DNA of 64,000 nt from Paramacrobiotus metropolitanus (taxonomy: Eukaryota; Tardigrada; Eutardigrada; Parachela; Macrobiotidae), in contig NW_026570240.1 of the NCBI RefSeq assembly GCF_019649055.1, forward strand, positions 434,001 to 498,000, read 5' to 3'. This document shows positions 52,527-63,235 of this stretch, one piece after another. Position 1 is the stretch's first letter, and each line of letters begins with the position of its first letter. The notes beneath the pieces are model-generated. The model worked only from the letters and a program-made list of their open reading frames with translations, searched no databases and was not told the origin of the DNA. A program made the translations under genes and the position numbers.

Positions 52527-55500
52527 TCAAACGCGTTGGCGTAATAGTTTGGCCAGTCGTCGAAGTTTAACATGCTCGCTCTCAATGTACGCTCTCGTTT
52601 CCCACAGCATCTCAATCAGCTGCAAAACATCAATAACAGGAGAAGGACCACTCAATATTACAATCTGCGCTGGCAAATTAAAATTTGTTAAACTTTATCT
52701 TGAATTTACCGTTTCATCGTGCGTGCAGTCGAGAGGTATTTCTCTGGAGAATTGAGGACTAAACCGGAAGAAGGGAATACTATGCGATTCACTGAAACAT
52801 CAAGACCAATGATTCGAGATTCATTCCATTCTGTCTGTCAATAATTTCACTCACCACCAGGCGCTAAAAAACAACAAGAAAATAAAACCTGTCGTTTTGC
52901 ACAACATTTTACTGCTATTAATATGTTATTACCGCGCTCTATCCACAACGCGGCCCTCGCTCTGGCAAGCCTGTTCAATTATAAGTCTGCCCAGAGCAGA
53001 AGCGTTCAGTCCAATTTTGGCGGCATCCCAGAATCTTTCAGGCCAGTAAACATCAATACTAAAACATCAATCAACTTAGTGTAGAAAAATGGCTTGCACG
53101 GTTAGCACCAAATAGTAACCTTGGAACAGCCAACATAGGTTGACGTCCTGTTCCCAAGGACAACACGCACAAAATTTCTTGAACTTCGCTTTTTCGACCC
53201 TAAAATATTCCTAATGTTATGCCGTAAAAAACGGATGACGAAGACAAACCAGAACAAACCTGATTTTTTAAATATGCATTATAATCAAAAATTTCCGTTA
53301 AGCAATCCAGCGTTGGATTGTTGGCCATCAAACCGCCGTCCAAAAAGTTTTCTGCCGACCGGAAATACGTTGGCGCAGCGCCCGAAGCTCTATTCCCATG
53401 ACAAAAAACCCGAAGCTATAGCCAGTAGCAAGCACAAAAATCACTAATGCACGTACCTCGCCGCACGCCAAATCAGTTGATCTGGAAAATGAGAAGAATT
53501 CCGATAACATTCAGCTTATTACAAAGAAAAAAAACAACAATTCGATCCGAGTTATTAGCAAGTGACGAGATACCCTTAGGCTCCAACGGCTTGCATAATA
53601 CTTTGGGACCACTTTTCGTAGGAATGGATTCAATGTGATTCGGTCGCACCGGATGATCGTAATTTCGAAACATATGCAGTGCCGGGGGATGACGATCGAC
53701 CAGGAGACTTGGAATCAGCACTCTGAATTAAAATCACAACTCAATGATTTTATCAGCTAACAGTACCTACAGTCTTCAACAGTACACTAACTTTGTGCCA
53801 ACAATGTCGGTCATTTTTCTGTCAGCACCAAATTCTTCTTGTAAAACGCTCTCAAATGTTTCAGCCGGATAAGGGCGGGATCCAACAAAGATTTTGTCTT
53901 TCATGCGAAAGTACAAAGCCATACAATGACGCATATCTTTTCCTAAAACCATGGATCAGGATAAGTAATTAACCAATGTCCAGATGAAGATCATTCAACC
54001 CAGTCAAACCTGTAGCTAAAGCGAGAGCAATGGATGCGCCGGTACTGGTTCCAGCAACCCAGTCAAAACACTCCGACAGTGGACGTTTGACCATATCTTC
54101 CACAGCCATAAGCAATTCAATTAACACCAAACTGGAAAGCAAATGTTGCAAGAAGCAACAAAAACGCGAGTGACATTTAATACGCACCCTCGAATCCCTC
54201 CGCCTGTGAATAAACAGAAAGAACTCGTGAAAGGTTACAAAAAACAAAATTGCCAGTTCAACAATTATCGCGGACGCACCATCCAAACATAACACTCTAC
54301 ACTTTCGTTTTGGTCCTAGAACGACTACTGAATCGTCCATTCCATCATCGTCTTCATCCACAGCAGATGTCTCGTCCCAACTGTCGTCCAGAAATTCAAG
54401 GCCCGCAGGGAGATTTTCGTCCGGAAGTTGACCATGCTTTTTCATTTCGTCATGAAGCTGACTGCGATACTTTTGTATAAGAGGAGAAAAGGTATTCGAC
54501 GCCGTAACCGAACCCGTGGCAATACTTAAAGCCATAAGCAGCTCATCTCGTCGCTTCGACAAGGCACATGTATCAGCCAGATGAAGCGCTGTATCACCCA
54601 TTTTGTTTGGTATGGTCATATCCGATCCGAAGACCACCATCGCTTTCACAATGTCCAGAGACCCGTAGAAAACGGCAGTATGGAGAGGAGTGTTGCCTAA
54701 ATTATAAATAATTATTACATCAGCTGCGCCAGGTTGTGTTGCAACATAAAATTTTATCTGTAGCGCACAAGAGTAAGATAAATCACATTCAATACTAATT
54801 CTGTGCTACTGTAGTGTATGACTGTACGTATTGGTACAGCGACGTACGAGTGCAAAGTATCTCGTGAATTGTTGTCCTGTGGCTATGGCTAATGTGCCGT
54901 AGCAACGGCGTACCTATTGTCCATTGTTGTCGCCTTGTTTAGCGATCAGTTGGCTGGTTGGCTCGGTAGCGAGCAGTTGTATTAATAAAGTATACACTGC
55001 CGCTACATACATCACAATGGCGTGACTAGGATGTTGTCTATTAACGTACTCAAAGCGCATGTGGGGAGTGTATTGGTCCTAAGACCACAAGCGAGAGGAG
55101 ACGGAAAGAGAGCCCACGAAGACCACAACTCCATCCAGCCCGTGGATGTAAAAGAAGGAGGAGCGAGAAAGAAGCTCACCGGAGAGAAGAATGAAGGTCA
55201 CCGGATATGGAGCGCGAAGGCATTGGCCGAAGGGCGTAGTCCATACGGTATGGAATGAAAGTGAAGGTGAAGTTCTGACAGGTAGCCTGAGGAGGACGGC
55301 AGGCCTGCGAACGTGAAATCCTCCAGAAGTGAAAGGAAAGAGTGCTTGGACATGAAGCCAGAAGAAGGGCGTAGTCCATTGAATGGTTCGATGACCTTGG
55401 CGTACCTACAGTGAAGGAGGACCCAGGAAAATGACGAACCGAATGTGAAAGTTCCTGTTGGTTGCTAGGACGTAAGACAGTGTATTGACAATGTATAAGA

Positions 55501-57490
55501 GTTGCATAATGTTGCTGTACATTGAATGAAGCATTGTTGGTAACCACTGTGTAATGTGTACTGCATGAGTGCATGATTGTATGTACTTCTGATTTTCAGA
55601 AGTAAGGGGCGAGTGTAGTGTATGACTGTACGTATTGGTACAGCGACGTACGAGTGCAAAGTATCTCGTGAATTGTTGTCCTGTGGCTATGGCTAATGTG
55701 CCGTAGCAACGGCGTACCTATTGTCCATTGTTGTCGCCTTGTTTAGCGATCAGTTGGCTGGTTGGCTCGGTAGCGAGCAGTTGTATTAATAAAGTATACA
55801 CTGCCGCTACATACATCACAGCTACATACACTAAACTACCTTTATAGTCGACCACATCAATTTTCGCTCCATGACTAAATAACACAATAGCGCAGTCCAG
55901 CCTTGACCGCATTACCATAAGGTGCAAAGGGGTCTGGAATACATAACAATAAGTCAAAATGACGAAATTCGAAGGGTTAAATAACGAAAAGCGATTGTAC
56001 AAAGAAAATAAAATAATTTTATAAAATTAATTACTCGCGTACCTCTCCCAGGTCATTCCTGCTCTCAACATTAACGTTACAAAGTATAAAGCGCATAGTT
56101 CCAGCCTTTGTCTTGCACCAGTGAAGCGGTCCGCCTCCGAATTTAATACCGCTTGGATCCAAGAGGTCAGGGTAAACTTTGCACAGAGATTCAGCGCACC
56201 TACAATCACCTGCAATCACCTACAAGCTGAATTCCTGTAGGATAAAGCATGATCGCATACTGCATTTGCAGAGATTTGGAAGCCGGGGTTGAATTAACAG
56301 GAACGATGCCATTCTGAGCCAAATCCGCACCAACGGAAAACAGTGCTTCTATACAGTCCTGCTTAGCTGCCATGCACGCCAGCAGCAATGGAGATTGGTC
56401 AGCGTGATTTACAGCGTTGATCACGGGAGAACATTTAGCTCCGAGAATCTATGGCAAGAAAATGCGAGTGAAATGAGCAACGCAGAACGCTGTGCTAACA
56501 ATGGTCTGGCAGTGCCTTTATGATTTCTGGAGATGAGGTGGCCGCGTAATGAAAGACTGTATCACCCATGTTGTTCACGATGTCTAACCGGCAATTCAGT
56601 TCCAAAAAGCGCACAATTAGATCCATGTGGCTTCTCTTCACAGCAACATGCAGAGGAACTTCTCCATTTGCAGGGTTTGGTAAATCAAGATTTCTGCAAT
56701 AAAAACAGGTTCAAAAATTGTGCAAGAAACGGGAAAAGAAACAAAACTGAAACAAAAATTAATCGCACAGCTTTATCGTAATTAACGGATGCGAAAGCCG
56801 GTTGCAGAGAGAAATGCAAGATTTTATACGCTCGCTTAAGAAGCTCGTTTCTATACGTATGCAAAAGCGCTTCGCAGTTAAAAGCTTAATGAAAGCCCAA
56901 AAAACAACATACTGAATTATGGCTTCACTTTTCCAGGCTTCCATCCAACCAAAAAACGTGGCGATGTGCGCAGTCGGCCAGTCTTTGTTAGCCGAAGTGA
57001 AACTGCATACATTTTTCACAGTCACGGGATGCCAAAAATCCGGAATGCCATCGATTTGACTAAGCTGGTTTACGGCAGGAAACAGCACGTCGAATTCTTC
57101 GTTTACTTTTTCCTGGGATGGAGAGCGGAAGATGCTGCGGAGAGCAAAAGTTGAAAGCCATGAGTGAAACGCCATCAGTTTCTCTTCACTGTTTACACTT
57201 ACGAACAAGCACAATCGCACAACAACTTACGAAAACACGCAGTTCGGACCAAGGAGAACCAGATCATAAATTACGGATAACTTTCTCACAGCATCCGCAT
57301 CTAAATTTGCAGGCTTCTCTCCAATCGGTTTGGCGTAGACGGCAAAGGGTGCTTTGAATTTGCAAAGACTGGCAGCCAGGTAGTCATTCTCGCTGCCTGG
57401 GACGACCGTGTACATAAAAGGTAGAATCAACTCCGTCAAACGCTTTTGTCCACGAAATATACTGGGCAAATTGCTGCGAATGTAATCCAT
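52527..57490 (-). CDS. PLA2G6: Calcium-independent phospholipase A2, group VI (iPLA2-beta/PNPLA9)
   Basis: Hydrolyses the sn-2 acyl chain of membrane phospholipids; the family acts in lipid remodelling and mitochondrial health. The tentative start is ATG 57490 ([12 protein letters not shown]), with exons 57490-57231 and 57188-56913 carrying the N-terminal WPTAHIA motif (family WSVAHLA). Ankyrin repeats follow in several exons at 56.7-54.4 kb ([58 protein letters not shown]). The patatin-like catalytic domain begins at CLDG, continues through a 16-nt microexon (GGGIRG, oxyanion site), then 54131-54010 with [10 protein letters not shown] (catalytic Ser), [31 protein letters not shown] and [13 protein letters not shown] (catalytic Asp). 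The C-terminus reads [27 protein letters not shown] and stops at 52527. All catalytic parts are present. Some ankyrin exon joins, notably after 56913, were not resolved. One intron (54697-55839) holds an LTR mini-element in antisense orientation. Confidence 0.92.
54188..54203 (-). other. 16-nt microexon of the iPLA2 gene
   Basis: The exon is bounded by acceptor TTCACAG and donor GTGCGT. It joins CLDG-encoding sequence ending in GAT-G to the next exon starting at 54131, and completes the GGGIRG oxyanion motif that every patatin-like phospholipase needs. Without it the catalytic domain would lose this loop and the frame. Confidence 0.85.
54810..55016 (+). repeat. 5' LTR of the TRIM-like element
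   Basis: 207 bp, TGTAG...TCACA, preceded by GCTAC (54805-54809). It carries AATAAA at about 54984-54989. Confidence 0.92.
55614..55820 (+). repeat. 3' LTR of the TRIM-like element
   Basis: 207 bp, the same sequence as the 5' LTR by eye, followed by GCTAC (55821-55825). Its end is only 18 bases from the 5' splice site (GT at 55839-55838) of the host iPLA2 intron. Confidence 0.92.
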
Positions 57491-58285
57491 GCCGAATTCT
57501 CTTCCAGAAAGCAAAGCTGATGTCAGAATTTCAAACCAAAATCATCGGCATCGAACTGATCGAAGTAAGCCGAGTACAGGACTTGTCACTTGTGGTTTGT
57601 AGGGCAGTTCAGTAGCAATCAAAATGCCCAAAAGGATATGGCATGGTTCGAGTAATTTTCAAACAATCCCAGTGCGTCAAAGCCGACTCAAAGGAGACAA
57701 ACATGCCGTCGAAAGAGGTCTTAGGAGCATGTCAAGGAGATAAGCTTTTACGTTTTAATAATATAGTACAATCATACAATGTACGACAAATCCACATAAT
57801 TGTTATGACTCACGAATCCAAACCGTATTGTCATTTACTGTTTTAGGATCACTGAAAAAACAAACGGAAAGCAAGTGAACGGATTTTCCTTTTTTTTGAA
57901 ATGTCTTTCTCTATTCCCCCCTCATCCCCCCTCTCCCTAGAATAAAGCTTCGGCTCGTAGAATTTTCGCTGCGTCATCTCAAATTCACATTATTTGAGTG
58001 AGTCACATGACATGTCTTAAACATATTCCCCTATATCTTAAACTCTTAATCTTATTTGTAAAACTCTTAATCTTATTTGTAGAAGTAACCAGTAAGTATA
58101 CTTACAAAATTGTCACAATCATATTTAGGAAGAGTATTATTAATAAGTTCTGTTCTAACAATTACCAAAATTTCGATTGTATGCTGTTTTATCAACAGTG
58201 AGTTATTATTAGATTTGTGAACAGATTATTTGCTATTCGTTAGTTCCTTTCCGTGCAGACTTATAATCACCTATTCCATTCTGCA
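57491..58285. promoter_or_regulatory. Divergent spacer between iPLA2 and small Maf
   Basis: About 0.8 kb separates the inferred start codons of the minus-strand phospholipase and the plus-strand Maf gene, and should contain both promoters. A pyrimidine-rich stretch lies near 57900-57940 (TTCCCCCCTC-type runs), and a short tandem duplication (ACTCTTAATCTTATTTGT, twice) lies at about 58043-58080. No gene is seen. Confidence 0.4.
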
Positions 58286-59165
58286 ATGAACCACGAACCT
58301 CTGGAAGATATTGTAGAAACCAATTCTACTGATGGGGACGATTTCTACCGGGAGCAGAATCGACAGTTGTTTCTGATCCCGAACTAGTCACGTTATCAAT
58401 TCCGGAGCTCAATCGTCGTCTCCGAGGCCTCGCTAAGGAAGAAGTGAAACGTTTAAAGCAGCGTCGACGAACGCTAAAAAACAGGGGATATGCTGCGGTG
58501 AGATACCTTGTCCTCTTTAAAGATTAGTTTTAATTGGTATTTTTTTTTCACGGTAATACAGTGATTAAGATATGAATAATTTATAAGTTAGCGATCTATC
58601 CTTGAGTCCTCGCTAAACAATTTAGAATGCTTACTCACAATGTACGGTACCTTAGGCTTATACTATACGTAAATAATAACGGTAAATTACTAGTAATTAA
58701 TTACATAATCGTAAGGTTTTTGTCATTTTATCGAATCCGTGAGTGTTGTTTCTGGTGAACAACTTTTAGGCTTTTAGCTTTACGGTTACAATTTTTGGTT
58801 TTGTCTTGTAGAACTGTAGAAATCGCCGTTTAGAACAAAAAGATGGCTTGGAAACGGTCCGAGAAAATTTGGTGGCGGAAATAAAGAAAATGAAAAACGA
58901 AACAAAAACAATCGAATCTGGTAACTATGTACTGTAGATTCCGCACAAAGATTAACTTACTTATTTGAGCTCATCCTCATATCTATATGTACTTCTACGG
59001 TCTACCGAAACTGTACTAGACTTGGTGTTTATAATTTTTCAAATTATTGTATGCCCAAATTGGTATCGTAGTGTTTTATGTAGAAATCACTTAAAAGCTT
59101 GTTTGCACTTTGCAGATATCGTTAACCTGAAAATCCAGCTTGCTGCCACGGGAAAGTCATTGTAG
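58286..59165 (+). CDS. Small Maf bZIP transcription factor
   Basis: Small Maf proteins pair with CNC bZIP factors at antioxidant/Maf-recognition elements and lack their own activation domain. Exon 1 ends at 58497; exon 2 is 58812-58920 and exon 3 59116-59165, in phase. The Maf-specific extended homology region and basic region are plain: [34 protein letters not shown], then [11 protein letters not shown] across the intron, followed by a short zipper helix ([12 protein letters not shown]) and a stop after ATGKSL. The protein is short, as in MafF/G/K. The ATG at 58286 opens a frame that stops at about 58387, whereas the bZIP frame begins only after a TGA near 58332. The N-terminus therefore either crosses a 1-nt break or comes from an unseen upstream exon joining near 58363 (GAGCAG). 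Confidence 0.88.
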
Positions 59166-59841
59166 TTTTTAAGATGCTAATTTTTCTTTTTTTTGGTTGT
59201 TTGTATAAGTGTACCGCATTGTGTAGGTTCATGGAAAGGTTTCAGTGGTCAGTATTTCAGCTTTTGGTCTAAGAGACGAACAGATTACACAGGGCGATGA
59301 GAATTTTTAAGTTTCACTACTTGTATACTGAGCGCTGCTTACTAACCATCCTCACAATGTCTTACAATAAACAAGAAGTCCTGAACGAAATTTGCTTACG
59401 ATTACGTGGTCTGTTTACGATATTTACACACAATACTCGAATGTTAGTGCTAATGTTTGCCCAATATTGTTTTGATGGAACAAAGTAGTAATGAACAAGA
59501 CACATGTTAGAAATAAGAATTAACAGACGTGTAAGATTAGTACACAAACAGAACCGAAAGGTTGTCAACAGGTTTCAACAAAATTCGTAAAACATGGTAT
59601 CAAGCCGCCACAATTCAAGTGCAATATTTTTAACCACCATCAATTACAACAATAAACGTATAGCTACTGACCGATTGAATTCAAGAACATTACCCAAAAT
59701 TAACTCCCAGCATACTCTCGATGCATATTGGAAATTATAGTTGATACAATAAACTGTCAGAAAACACTTCCAAAAGACATTAGAAAAATTACAAACACGC
59801 TGCAAATGACTCCTCCAATTTCTTAATATAAAGAAAGCAAC
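59166..59841. other. Convergent 3' region of small Maf and ECT2-like genes
   Basis: AT-rich spacer between the two stop codons. AATAAA at 59366-59371 could end the Maf transcript. No gene or repeat stands out. Confidence 0.45.
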
Positions 59842-62800
59842 TCACTCTTCTGACTTAGATTCTTCATCGCATTTCGGCTGACTTCGGGCACTCTTTGCCG
59901 GTGTAAAGAGCATCATAGAAGCTGCGCGTTTGATGCCAGAACCGGAACGGGTACCCAATCCAGAAAATACTTTGGAAACACGAAGCGTCGTCTGAGATGC
60001 CAGCTTGCGGGCCTTTTCCATTGCACGCTTATTAAATCCATCCGACATTTTCATGTCACACGAGCTTTCCGCTTCATTCTCCAGATTATCGTTGTTCCCC
60101 GTTGCGTGGCTGTTCATTGCGCGCAGTATTATCTGGAGCTCGTTAATCGCTGTCTGGAGATTTTCATGGTCGGGATGGTTATCACTCCTGCCGAACAATA
60201 AAGGTCACCACAAAACCACTAATACGCAAAAACCCTCTGATGCCAACTTACGTGTACTTTTGTATGTCCTTCAACAGAAGAACGACTGTAGGCAAACGTT
60301 GAACCGGGCGGATCAATAAATCTGACAAAGACTGCCGACCAAACTCAGGAAGCATCAAAAGTCGTTTCAATAAAGTTCGAACTTTCGCTTTACCAATGCA
60401 AGTGTCTTGAACAATACGCTGAATTTCCTCAAAAGAACATACAAAAGGAGGATATGATTTTGAAATATTAAAAACATGTTGTAGAAACAAGGAACCAATT
60501 TCACAGCCATCATCCCATGGACTCATCACAGTTTCCAGTTCCCTCACGATCTGCTCGTGAATACTGCAAATTGAAAAAAAGCAAGCATTAAAACGAAATG
60601 CATACTTCGTACATTTATTCGTAAAACCTAAAGCCCGTTGCACTGAACTACATTTCTACGCAAATACAGTAGCTTTACAGATTCTGTTGACAAATTAATT
60701 TGCTGGCACGGTAGACAATAAAAAAGATGTCCGTATGTTAGGCCAGATATAACAGCATCGTGCAATTTTGCACAGAATTCAATTATATACCGAAAAGGTA
60801 ACAGCAAAAGTATTTGCCGCATAATGCAGGTCTTACAGGTCCGTAGAATATTCGTCACTGTCTCAAAAATGTTATTAAAGCCTGAACCAAATAGCTGCCG
60901 GTTTCCTAAAATATTCGAAGAATAAAAAGCACCACTTGCACAGATGCACTACCTGAAAATATCAGGAAGGCGGCCAAAAATGGCGCCCACTTGGCCGGCA
61001 TCCAGACATCCACCGCGGCCATTTTCACCACATTCCAATCCACTTTTAACATGTGTCAGCAAACTTCGCAAAATGATGACATAGTTCCGTTCCGTATCTA
61101 ACAACTCCATTATCCGCTGGTGACGCTTGGATGGTTCTCTTTCTTTCGGCGGCTCATCAGTGGACGTTTCCGACTTACGATAAACCGGCTGCTCAATTCG
61201 CGGCTGATCCGTCAGAGCGGGAGATCCCAAAATTAATGATCGTAACTGCTTTGTCGGACTGTCGGATGGAGGATAGCGAGGCATCATCGATTTCGCGGAA
61301 CGATACAGCCGGCGCTTGGGACTGCAAAAGGTTTCCGGTTCGGGTTCTGCGTCTTCCAGGGACAGTCGCCGTTTGCGAACGTGGACTCCCCCCTGGAAAT
61401 TGTTACCATCCCGGAATACAGAAAACTGAAGCAACGAAGGCAAAATTTTCCGGCTGAAGGAAACAATTAGCAGATCGGCGGTAACAACATGCTGGCCATC
61501 GTGCAGAACGAACCACCGCGTCACAGAATCCACAATCAATTCCACATGACGCTCCTCGCTGCTAACATGTAGCCGTGCCTCAATATTTCTGCAAAAAAAA
61601 AGCAAAATGACAAAATTACGACTTTCACCTAACCCCAAAGCGAAATTAAAATTTTAGATCAAAACGTTAAAGCTTCAGGCTAAAACGTTTCAAGCTTCAA
61701 ATTTTAAATTTTAAACCTATGAAATCCTCTGCGAGATCAAAGATCGAAAAGAACAACACGGCTACGATTTTTTCCACTGTTCGTACCTGTTGTGGTGATT
61801 GACAACAACAATATCAGAAGATAAAGAAAGGTCACTTTCAACAGAACCCCCGGCATTAGCAATGTAAGTAATCCAATGCAGACGCTCCGTCTGGCCAAAG
61901 CCGAGCAAATGAAAACGAATGTGCCGCAAAAAGCATCCCTGGAATCTGCAGCGTCGCTGGATGACGTCAGGTGTGCTACCGGTATTGCGCGTACTTCGCC
62001 GACGCCACAATTGCGCAGGCCAATCTTCGGTCATGATTTCGATTTTGGACGGATTCTCGATGGCTGTTTGGTAACCAGCACTTAAGGCATTGTACGTTAT
62101 CAGATGGGTCGGTCTTTTCACTGGAGGATTCCTTCAAGGGCAACCAAAGTCATATACTCCCGCGGCGATACGAACTCATCAGTACAGTACTGATAACAAT
62201 TTTGCTTTTTACCAGGTCAGGTCTCATTCAAAGTCATTCTGCTATTCTACACGTTTTTTAAACAAAGCACTTCTGTACATAAATATCGACTAATATCTGT
62301 ATAAATATTTCAAATTTTTGCTCTTTCCAAAATGGGATCACCTATTTGTAACATCTCGCAAATCATTGAAGTCAGTAAATTGTAGGTACAGTACCTTAAA
62401 AATTGCTAGACCTAAACTTCTTTAATAGCGGGTAAGCAGTACGACATTTTGCCATCCGGACACTATAGGCCCGGAACGTTTGTTGAAATTTGCAACAACG
62501 AACGTTTGCAAAAGCTGGTTACTGTAACGCGTGAGTTGCATTGGTTTCCAACTTTGCAGGCAGTTGCATCTGCAGCACTGTACTGTACATATTAACCTCC
62601 TAAACTATTTTTTGTTCCAAAGGGTACTTCCTATTATTAGCAGTTAGGTGGCTAATTGGTACTAATTTAAACCGCAATGGGACAGGGACAACAGCAAAAC
62701 CACGTAATAAAAGGCAATGATGTGCTTACAGCTGGACATTCCATTAAGAATCCTTAAACAGCCACTTTCATTTGGAAATGTTTCAAACTTACAGCGATAA

Positions 62801-63235
62801 AGACGACGAGACTAGTCTGCGGATGACCAAGCCTCCCATATTATGGATCTCTCTGACAATCTGACCCGTCTGCTGATCGCAAAATCCGCTGACGACAGCC
62901 ACAACGCCCTCCATTGCCAGACTGTAGATAGGCCTTCGAATATCTGGCAGGTGATCGGTGCAGATCGCAGCAAAATGGGCCAGTGCAGGCGGACCAAGAA
63001 TTTGCTTGGAAACCGATTTGATGCGCTTAAACAAATCTCCATCAAAATTTTCTGTGATAAAAACGATCTTCCTTCCATTTTTCTTCCTCGAAGCCGCACG
63101 AAGGGCCTCTTCACAGAACAGGAATGAGCAAGCGTGAAAAAGCTTTACGCTCTGTTTCACGGAAGTGTTGTGTTCCAGCTCTTTATCCAAAAGGCAGAAC
63201 TGAAGTTTTGCTGGCGCATGCTTGCCGATATCCAT
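59842..63235 (-). CDS. ECT2: ECT2-like RhoGEF (BRCT repeats plus DH domain)
   Basis: ECT2 activates RhoA at the cell equator to drive cytokinesis (Drosophila Pebble). Five exons (63235-62793, 62131-61787, 61588-60953, 60563-60252, 60187-59842) join in frame to 693 aa. The N-terminal BRCT region includes ILGPPALAHF (family VIGPPVVLN), RPIYSLAMEG, VVSGFC and NMGGLVIR. The next BRCT begins THLITYN and includes a second block with FHLLGFGQTE. A basic Ser/Pro linker (VRKRRLSLEDAEPEPE, SPKRRLY) resembles ECT2's nuclear-signal and CDK-site region. The DH domain reads IMELLDTERNYVIILRSLL, IFGRLPDIF, YPPFVCSFEE and GRQSLSDLLIRPVQRLPTVV. After the DH, the frame goes within about 25 residues to a basic tail (RKLASQTTLRVSKVFSG) and a stop, so no PH domain is seen. 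Human ECT2 is near 900 aa. The start ATG follows an in-frame TGA closely; BRCT0 may therefore be incomplete. Confidence 0.88.

Larger units (their letters stand above)
54810..55820 (+). mobile_element. Non-autonomous LTR retrotransposon (TRIM-like), 1,011 bp
   Basis: Two 207-bp direct repeats (54810-55016 and 55614-55820) that I read as identical flank a 597-bp interior. Each LTR starts TGTAG and ends TCACA (TG...CA) and contains AATAAA near its 3' end. A 5-bp target-site duplication, GCTAC, lies at 54805-54809 and 55821-55825. One base inside the left LTR is TGGCGTGACTAGG, which starts with TGG as a tRNA primer-binding site would. The right LTR is preceded by AGAAGTAAGGGGCGAG, a polypurine-tract-like run. 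The interior has no gag or pol; its only frame (55022-55258) is a Lys/Arg-rich 78 codons without similarity. Small size and missing genes fit a TRIM mobilised by another element's enzymes. Identical LTRs indicate recent insertion. Confidence 0.93.

Noticed and set aside
55022-55258. 78-codon frame inside the TRIM-like element, considered as a gag remnant
   Set aside because: No zinc-knuckle (CX2CX4HX4C) or other retroelement motif; a basic composition alone is not evidence.
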